Source: an uncultured Ferrovibrio sp. (GTDB taxonomy: Bacteria; Pseudomonadota; Alphaproteobacteria; Ferrovibrionales; Ferrovibrionaceae). From it: a DNA stretch of 64,000 nucleotides. The stretch lies in contig NZ_CALGPC010000003.1 of the NCBI RefSeq assembly GCF_937960835.1, forward strand, positions 124,001-188,000, read 5' to 3'. Positions 57,950 to 64,000 of the stretch are shown piece after piece; position 1 is the first letter of the stretch, and the number at the start of each line of letters is the position of its first letter. The position numbers and the translations under genes are program-made. Below the pieces are notes generated by a model. It was not told the DNA's origin, made no database searches, and saw only the letters and a list, made by a program, of their open reading frames with translations.

Positions 57950-59440
57950 CTATTTGCTCAGCACCTTCTGCACGGCCTTCTGCCAGCCGGCATAGAGCTG
58001 CTCGCGGGTGGCGGCGTTCATGCGCGGCTCGAACCGGCGGTCGACGTTCCAGCCGTAAGCGACCGCATCGAGGCCGGCATAGACGCCGGATGCCAGGCCG
58101 GCAAGATAGGCCGCGCCCAGAGCCGTCGTCTCGATCACCTTGGGGCGTTCGACGGCGACGTTGAGCATGTCGGCAAGAAACTGGCAGAGCCAGTCATTCG
58201 CCACCATGCCGCCATCGACGCGGATCGCGGTCGGCGTCTGCGCGCCATCCGCCTTCATCGCGTTGGTGAGATCGCGCGTCTGATAGGCGACCGATTCCAA
58301 AGTGGCGCGGGCAATATGCTCATAGCCCGCATCGAAGGTCAGGCCGAGGATCGCGCCGCGCGCATCCGGATCCCAGTACGGTGCGCCAAGACCAACGAAA
58401 GCCGGCACCATATACACGCCGTGATTTTCCGGCACGGCGGCGGCAAGCGTTGCCGTTTCGGCGGCGTCCTTGACGCAGCGCAGCCTGTCGCGCAGCCATT
58501 TTACCGCAGCACCCGCAACGAAGATCGAACCTTCAAGCGCATAGGTGGCCTTGCCATCCAAACGATAAGCCACCGTGGTAAGCAGGCGGCTGTTCGAGGC
58601 AATCGCCGTGTCGCCGATATTGAGCAGCGCGAAGCAGCCGGTGCCATAGGTCGATTTCACCATGCCGGGCTGGAAGCAGGCCTGGCCGAAGGTGGCGGCC
58701 TGCTGATCGCCGGCGATGCCTGCCACCGGCAGGCTGGTGCCAAGGATTTCCGGCAAGGTCGCGCCGAATTCGCCGCTGCAATCCTTCACCTCGGGCAGCA
58801 TGGCGGCGGGGATGTCGAAGATCTTCAGCAGCGCCTCGTCCCATTGCTGGCGATGGATGTCGAACAGCATGGTGCGCGAGGCGTTGGTGGCATCGGTGGC
58901 ATGCACCTTGCCGCCGGTGAGCATGAAGAGCAGATAGCTGTCGATGGTGCCAAAGCAGAGCTCGCCCTTCTCGGCACGTTTGCGGGCACCCGGCACATTG
59001 TCGAGCAGCCAGTTGATCTTGGTGGCCGAGAAATAGGAATCGATCAGCAGTCCGGTCTTGGCCTGCACCACCGAGTTGATGCCGTCAGAGATCTTGCGGC
59101 GGCAGTATTCGGCGGTGCGGCGATCCTGCCAGACGATGGCGCGATGGATCGGCCGGCCGGTTGCGCGCTCCCACACCACGGTGGTCTCGCGCTGATTGGT
59201 GATGCCGATGGCGGCAATGTCGCTGGCGCTGAGGCGCGCGCGGGCAATGGCCTCGCGCATCACGCTCTGCACATCGCGCCAGATTTCCTCCGCATCATGC
59301 TCAACCCAGCCATCGGCGGGGTAATGCTGCGTCAGTTCCTTCTGGGCGAGGCCGACCACCATGCCCTGCGCATCGAAGACGATGGCGCGCGACGAGGTTG
59401 TGCCCTGATCGACGGCAAGGACGTACTGTTTCTGCGCCAT
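57950..59440 (-). CDS. glpK: Glycerol kinase
   Basis: A 496-residue FGGY-family kinase making sn-glycerol-3-phosphate. Conserved parts: VLAVDQGTTSSRAIVFD, GITNQRETTVVWERATGRP, GIAGDQQAATFGQACF, KSTYGTGCFALLNIG, VDGGMVANDWLCQF. No transporter or dehydrogenase gene is adjacent. It follows a DUF1272 gene by four bases and is probably co-transcribed with it and eda. Confidence 0.97.
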   Translation of the reverse strand: MAQKQYVLAVDQGTTSSRAIVFDAQGMVVGLAQKELTQHYPADGWVEHDAEEIWRDVQSVMREAIARARLSASDIAAIGITNQRETTVVWERATGRPIHRAIVWQDRRTAEYCRRKISDGINSVVQAKTGLLIDSYFSATKINWLLDNVPGARKRAEKGELCFGTIDSYLLFMLTGGKVHATDATNASRTMLFDIHRQQWDEALLKIFDIPAAMLPEVKDCSGEFGATLPEILGTSLPVAGIAGDQQAATFGQACFQPGMVKSTYGTGCFALLNIGDTAIASNSRLLTTVAYRLDGKATYALEGSIFVAGAAVKWLRDRLRCVKDAAETATLAAAVPENHGVYMVPAFVGLGAPYWDPDARGAILGLTFDAGYEHIARATLESVAYQTRDLTNAMKADGAQTPTAIRVDGGMVANDWLCQFLADMLNVAVERPKVIETTALGAAYLAGLASGVYAGLDAVAYGWNVDRRFEPRMNAATREQLYAGWQKAVQKVLSK

Positions 59441-59443
59441 GAC

Positions 59444-59692
59444 TTACGCCACCTGCCGGCAGCCTTCGGCCTTGAACACGCGCCTGGTGCTGGGCGGATA
59501 TTTTTCCAAAAGCCGGGCCGGACGGATCGGACGCGCCACGAGATTGCCGCCGCAATTGGGGCAGATGCCGCGCAGGGTATTCTCCGCGCAGTCGCGGCAG
59601 AAGGTGCATTCAAAGGTGCAGATCATCGCATCCGCTGCATCGGGCGCGAGGTCGCGGTTGCAGCATTCGCAGTTCGGGCGCAGTTCCAGCAT
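59444..59692 (-). CDS. DUF1272 zinc-ribbon-like protein
   Basis: An 82-residue protein dense in cysteines: CECCNRDL, then CTFECTFCRDCAE, then CPNCGG. These eight-odd cysteines would bind two zinc ions. The match to DUF1272 is clear; the family has no known role. Its stop is four bases from the glpK start, and it lies 13 bases after eda, so the three genes form one transcription unit. Confidence 0.9.
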   Translation of the reverse strand: MLELRPNCECCNRDLAPDAADAMICTFECTFCRDCAENTLRGICPNCGGNLVARPIRPARLLEKYPPSTRRVFKAEGCRQVA

Positions 59693-59705
59693 GAAAACCC
59701 TCTCT

Positions 59706-60368
59706 TTACTTTCGCTTCGCGTCCTGCGCGGCTTTCACCGCCCGCTGCGCCAGCGCGGTGATCGCAGCCCAGTCGCCGCCCGCCACCTTGTCCTTCGGCG
59801 CAAGCCAAGAGCCGCCGACGGCAAAGACATTCGGCAGAGCGGCGTAAGACGCGAGATTGGCTTCGGTCACGCCGCCGGTCGGACAGAAGCGCGCATCGGG
59901 GAACGGCCCGCCAAAACTTTTCAGCGCAGCAATACCACCCATGCTTTCGGCCGGGAAGAATTTGAACCGCGCGAAGCCATGTTCCAGCCCGCGCATGATC
60001 TCGCTGGGCGTCGCAACGGCGGGGATGAAAGGCAGGCCGGTGTCTTTGGCGGAGGCATACAGCGCTTCGGTGGTGCCCGGCGCGATGATGAATCTTGCAC
60101 CCGCAAGCTGCGCGGCTGCGAACTGCGCGGGATTGAGCACCGTTCCGGCGCCGACGATGGCGGCCGGCACTTCCTGCGCGATGCGGCGGATCGCCTCCAG
60201 AGCGGCGCTTGAGCGGAGCGTGATCTCCAGCACCGGCATGCCGCCGGCAACCAGGGCCTGCGCCAAAGGCACAGCATGGGCGGCATCCTCGACGACCAGC
60301 ACCGGAATGACCGGCGCAGACTGCATCAGGACATCGACGGGTGTGACGCGGTCGATCTTCTCCAGCAT
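59706..60368 (-). CDS. eda: KDPG/KHG aldolase
   Basis: A 220-residue 2-dehydro-3-deoxy-phosphogluconate aldolase, last step of the Entner-Doudoroff pathway. Landmarks: PVIPVLVVEDAAHAVPLAQAL, LEITLRS, GAGTVLNP, FKFFPAE with the Schiff-base lysine, and FCPTGGVTEANL. The ATG at 60368 has an excellent GGGAGGAG ribosome site. The rest of the pathway is not in the window. Confidence 0.95.
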   Translation of the reverse strand: MLEKIDRVTPVDVLMQSAPVIPVLVVEDAAHAVPLAQALVAGGMPVLEITLRSSAALEAIRRIAQEVPAAIVGAGTVLNPAQFAAAQLAGARFIIAPGTTEALYASAKDTGLPFIPAVATPSEIMRGLEHGFARFKFFPAESMGGIAALKSFGGPFPDARFCPTGGVTEANLASYAALPNVFAVGGSWLAPKDKVAGGDWAAITALAQRAVKAAQDAKRK

Positions 60369-60594
60369 GGCTCCTCCCGTTTTCTTTAGGCTTAACACAG
60401 AGGAGCCGGGGTCGTCATGCCTGACCCGCAATCGTCATGTCCGGGCCCTTAGTCATCATGCCTGGGCCCAGCAGCAGCATTCCTCGCCGGCATCTTGCGC
60501 AAAACGGAGAAAGACCTGCGGGTCAGACCCGCCGGTGACGGCATTGTGGCCAGGCGCGGCATCCATGAGTTGTTTTGGACAGGACCTCGCCGAC

Positions 60595-60613
60595 GGCACG
60601 GCCAAGCCGTGCC
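60595..60613. repeat. Intergenic CATGACG hairpin repeat, copy 3
   Basis: GGCACGGC and GCCGTGCC form a perfect 8-base stem over CAA, followed by ATGACG. Partial copies of the same sequence precede it at about 60414-60470, within a ~270-base gene-free stretch between eda and ureG. Confidence 0.65.
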
Positions 60614-60640
60614 ATGACGTCGAGGCTATGGAGAGCTCTC

Positions 60641-61251
<611 letters not shown>

Positions 61252-61255
<4 letters not shown>

Positions 61256-61980
61256 GAGCGGAACAGCCTCGTATACTGGGTTTCGTGCATCATAGAGCAA
61301 AGATCGACCATCGGTGCAGCCGCGCCGCACTCCTCCAGCGGACAGGCCAGGGCGCAATCCACCACGCTGTCGACCACGGGCAGCAGCGCGGCCAGGGCGC
61401 GCTGGCCATCGGTCTGTCCAAGCGGGATGATGCGCACGGCGGCCGAAACGAGATTGGCGGCAAAGGCATGCAGATAAGCCGCCACCACCGCCTTCAGATC
61501 GAGCCGGTGCACGGCAGCAGCAAGGCCGATCACGATACTGAGCGCGACGGGCCTGTCGGCACGCAGGCGCGCGAAGTCGTCGAGCACAGGTTTTTCCGCC
61601 GCGTTCCAGGCGGCACGGGTCACTGATAAAAACGAGCCGCCCTGCTGCGACGATTCCAGCGCCATTTCCTGCGTACCGCGCCAGGCGGCGGCCAGATCGG
61701 CCAGTTCATCAAGGCGCGCAAGATCGCCGGCGGCGGCATAAGCTTCCTTCAGCAGCACGGCATCCGTAAAGCCGGCGCCGCGGCGCAGGATATGGGCGAT
61801 CCAGCCGCTCAGCGTGGCAACGTCTTTCACATAGCCCGCTTCGATGGCGTATTCGATGCCATGGCTGTAGGAGAAAGCGCCAATCGGATAGCTGGGCGAG
61901 AACCAGGCCATCAGGCGATAGAGATCGCCGGATGCGAAGCTCTGCGGCTGCGCGGCTCCGGGTTCAATGCTCGTGGTCAT
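61252..61980 (-). CDS. ureF: Urease accessory protein UreF
   Basis: A 242-residue helical protein that joins UreD and UreG around apo-urease. Visible: LYRLMAWFSPSYPIGAFSYSHGIEYA, SGWIAHIL, and the C-terminal IPLGQTDGQRALAAL. The ATG at 61980 is taken as start; it lies 17 bases inside the end of ureE. The longer frame to 62136 is a repetitive shadow of the histidine-rich ureE tail. Confidence 0.94.
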
Positions 61981-62563
61981 GGCTGTGATGATGGTGGTGG
62001 CCGTGATCGTGGGAATGGCTGTGACTGTGGTCGTGGCTGTGATGGTGGCTATGATCATGCCCGCGATCGTTGCCCGGCTTGCCGTAGCGCGAGCCCAGGC
62101 CGTAAGGATGCGTGGGATCGCGATTATGCTGGCCATAGGCGCCGCCTTCGGGATCGAAGGGCGCTTCGGTTGGCCGCACCTCGGCGCCGAGGCCTTTCAG
62201 CATGTCGACAATGACATGATCGTCGCGGATCAGGATGCGGTCGCCATGGATTTCGGCCGGCAGATGGCGGTTGCCGAGATGCCAGGCGAGCCGCGCCAGC
62301 AATTGCGGCGTGGCGGCGCGCACCTCCACCAGCGGCTCGGGCGCGGCCTGCACTTCGATATAGCCTGAGCCGTCCTCCAGCTTCAGCCCGTCGCCATGGC
62401 GCAGAACGGTGGCTTCCGCGAGATCGAGCAGGAAGGCGGTGCCATCATCCGCTGCAAGACGGATGCGCCGGCGGTGGCGATCATGATGAGCAAGCGTCAC
62501 TGTGGCGCGGCGCTCGGAAGCGGGCCAGCGGCTGGCGGGAATGACGGCGGTGGCTTTCAGCAT
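61964..62563 (-). CDS. ureE: Urease accessory nickel chaperone UreE with long His-rich tail
   Basis: A 199-residue metallochaperone. The N-terminal peptide-binding domain (LTLAHHDRHRRRIRL...LLDLAEATVLRHGDGL) and the metal-binding domain (AWHLGNRHLPAEIHGDRILIRDDHVI) are standard. The last ~40 residues alternate His with Asp and Ser (over 20 histidines), giving extra nickel storage capacity as in the Klebsiella protein. The end overlaps ureF. Confidence 0.95.
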   Translation of the reverse strand: MLKATAVIPASRWPASERRATVTLAHHDRHRRRIRLAADDGTAFLLDLAEATVLRHGDGLKLEDGSGYIEVQAAPEPLVEVRAATPQLLARLAWHLGNRHLPAEIHGDRILIRDDHVIVDMLKGLGAEVRPTEAPFDPEGGAYGQHNRDPTHPYGLGSRYGKPGNDRGHDHSHHHSHDHSHSHSHDHGHHHHHSHDHEH

Positions 62564-62699
62564 TTCTCTATGGCGTGACTGCTTCTAAGGACGTCATCCG
62601 CGAGCTCGGGAATGGTTTTTGGCCGCGGATCTTTCTTTGTTCTGTACAAGATGGCCGGGTCGAGCCCGGCCATGACGCATGCTGTGGCAGGCGCGGCTC
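62564..62699. other. ureC-ureE intergenic gap
   Basis: A gap of 136 bases, unusual within an otherwise tightly packed urease operon, almost half of it taken by a dispersed hairpin repeat. Confidence 0.5.
62651..62673. repeat. Intergenic CATGACG hairpin repeat, copy 4
   Basis: ATGGCCGGG and CCCGGCCAT form a perfect 9-base stem with a TCGAG loop, followed by GACG. It lies between ureC and ureE. Confidence 0.7.
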
Positions 62700-64000
62700 T
62701 CAAAACAGAAAATACCGCTGTGCCATGGCGAGTTCCTTGGCCGGCTCGCAGCTGAGCAACTGGCCGTCGGCGCGGACGACGTAGGTTTCCGGATCGACCT
62801 CGATCTTGGGCATGTAGTTGTTGTGCACCATGTCCTTCTTCGTCACCTTGCGGCAGCCTTTCACGGCGACGAGCGGACGCTGCAGGCCGAATTTCTGCGC
62901 GATGCCGGCATCGAGGCTGGCCTGGCTGACAAAGGTGAGGCTCGACTGCACCATGTTGCGGCCGAAGGCGGCGAACATCGGGCGGTAATGCACCGGCTGC
63001 GGCGTCGGAATCGAGGCATTTGGGTCGCCCATCGGCGCGGCGGCAATGCTGCCGCCTTTCAGCACCATATCGGGCTTCACGCCGAAGAAGGCCGGCGACC
63101 AGATCACCAGATCGGCGAACTTGCCGACCTCGACCGAGCCGATCTCATGCGCAACGCCATGGGAGAGCGCCGGATTGATCGTGTATTTGGCGACATAGCG
63201 CTTGGCGCGGACATTGTCGTTGTCGCCTGTCTCCTCGGGCAGGCGGCCGCGCTGCTTCTTCATTTTATCTGCCGTCTGCCAGGTGCGGATGATCACCTCG
63301 CCGACGCGGCCCATCGCCTGGCTGTCAGAGGACATCATCGAGAAGGCGCCGAGATCGTGCAGGATGTCTTCGGCCGCGATGGTCTCGCGCCGGATGCGGC
63401 TGTCGGCGAAGGCCACGTCCTCCGGGATTTTCGGGTCCAGGTGATGGCAGACCATCAGCATGTCGAGATGCTCGTCCACGGTATTGACCGTGTAGGGCAT
63501 GGTCGGATTGGTGGATGAGGGCAGCACGTTCGCAAGCCCCGCCACCTTGATGATGTCCGGCGCATGGCCGCCGCCCGCGCCTTCGGTATGGAAGGCGTGG
63601 ATCGTGCGATGCTTAAACGCGGCGATGGTATCTTCGACGAAGCCGCTTTCGTTCAGCGTATCGGTGTGGATCGCCACCTGGATGTCGTATTGCTCGGCGA
63701 CGCTGAGGCAGTTGTCGATGGCAGCCGGCGTGGTGCCCCAGTCCTCGTGCAGTTTCAGGCCGCAGGCGCCGGCTTCGATCTGCTCGGCCAGCCCCTCGGG
63801 CAAGGCCGCATTGCCCTTGCCGAGGAAGCCGATATTCATCGGGAAGGCTTCCGCTGCCTGCAGCATGCGCATCAGATGGAACGGGCCGGGCGTGCAGGTG
63901 GTGGCCGCGGTGCCCGCCGCCGGACCGGTGCCGCCGCCCATCATGGTGGTGACGCCCGAATACAGCGCTTCCTCGATCTGCTGCGGGCAGATGAAATGGA
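62700..64000 (-). CDS. ureC: Urease subunit alpha (partial; 5' end beyond right edge)
   Basis: The C-terminal ~433 residues of the catalytic subunit. The frame continues through the right edge, with HFICPQQIEEALYSGVTTM readable in the last bases. The carbamylated lysine lies in GLKLHEDWGTTP, nickel ligands in IHTDTLNE and HTEGAGGGHAPDI, the flap in MVCHHLDPKIPEDVAFADSRIR, and the active-site Asp in SSDSQAMGR. The C-terminus ends MAQRYFLF as usual. It is the first visible gene of ureC-E-F-G; ureA, ureB and ureD probably lie further right. Confidence 0.97.
   Translation of the reverse strand, partial: HFICPQQIEEALYSGVTTMMGGGTGPAAGTAATTCTPGPFHLMRMLQAAEAFPMNIGFLGKGNAALPEGLAEQIEAGACGLKLHEDWGTTPAAIDNCLSVAEQYDIQVAIHTDTLNESGFVEDTIAAFKHRTIHAFHTEGAGGGHAPDIIKVAGLANVLPSSTNPTMPYTVNTVDEHLDMLMVCHHLDPKIPEDVAFADSRIRRETIAAEDILHDLGAFSMMSSDSQAMGRVGEVIIRTWQTADKMKKQRGRLPEETGDNDNVRAKRYVAKYTINPALSHGVAHEIGSVEVGKFADLVIWSPAFFGVKPDMVLKGGSIAAAPMGDPNASIPTPQPVHYRPMFAAFGRNMVQSSLTFVSQASLDAGIAQKFGLQRPLVAVKGCRKVTKKDMVHNNYMPKIEVDPETYVVRADGQLLSCEPAKELAMAQRYFLF

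Overview
The window is a GC-rich, densely packed chromosomal segment. Gene content and order point to an alphaproteobacterium, most likely a Rhodospirillales-like lineage. The evidence is a ChvI/ChvG two-component pair followed by hprK-rapZ-EIIA(Man)-HPr-ahcY, then a DivL-like PAS kinase, tsaE, amgK, murU, addB and addA. An F1-only atpHAGDC operon without F0 genes also fits. Almost everything is housekeeping DNA in tight, often overlapping operons. The genus cannot be fixed from the sequence alone.

Layout: 0-3.1 kb holds the 5' part of ftsK (running off the left edge) and a class I/II aminotransferase. 3.1-6.9 kb has small membrane or hypothetical genes and a large MscS-type channel, plus a stretch that looks like the decayed heads of two genes. 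6.9-9.9 kb is the one clearly foreign, degraded region. It carries a hipB antitoxin with a truncated hipA, an intact Fic gene with palindromic operators, a shredded second fic, and an integrase C-terminus with two in-frame stops, ending at a tRNA-Phe(GAA) gene. This looks like a dying integrative element. 10-12.1 kb has an ABC-2 exporter and a DUF2306 protein. 12.1-29.1 kb is the long conserved cell-envelope, PTS, cell-cycle and recombination block. 29.1-32.7 kb has a DUF1223 protein, a Nudix hydrolase and htpG. 32.7-37.3 kb is a four-gene Gld-like ABC system. 37.4-41.5 kb has a DUF1289 protein and a dpp/opp-type importer without a binding protein. 41.5-42.5 kb has three tandem paralogous small lipoproteins. 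42.6-46.7 kb has a Rap1a/Tai-like protein, a CinA-N protein, sfsA, map, and a divergent HxlR/GST pair. 46.7-48.6 kb is a complete hipBA module with four operators on a near-exact 50-bp pitch. 48.7-51.4 kb is a TPP riboswitch with thiC-bluB. 51.6-56.5 kb is the F1 ATP synthase operon. 57.2-60.4 kb has a membrane protein, glpK, a DUF1272 protein and eda. 60.6-64 kb is the urease cluster ureC(partial)-E-F-G, on the minus strand.

Regulatory sequences directly visible include the TPP riboswitch with a hairpin that would hide the thiC Shine-Dalgarno, a perfect CRP-type palindrome before chvI, a 24-bp palindrome before ahcY resembling SAH-responsive operators, and operator palindromes at both hipB genes and at fic. 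A dispersed family of intergenic hairpins ending in CATGACG occurs at 51.5, 57.9, 60.6 and 62.7 kb. No CRISPR array, complete insertion sequence or rRNA was seen. The points most worth a second look are the degraded tRNA-Phe island, the phased hipBA operators, the three-lipoprotein family and the DivL-like kinase with a degenerate ATPase domain. None of these amounts to a demonstrated new system.
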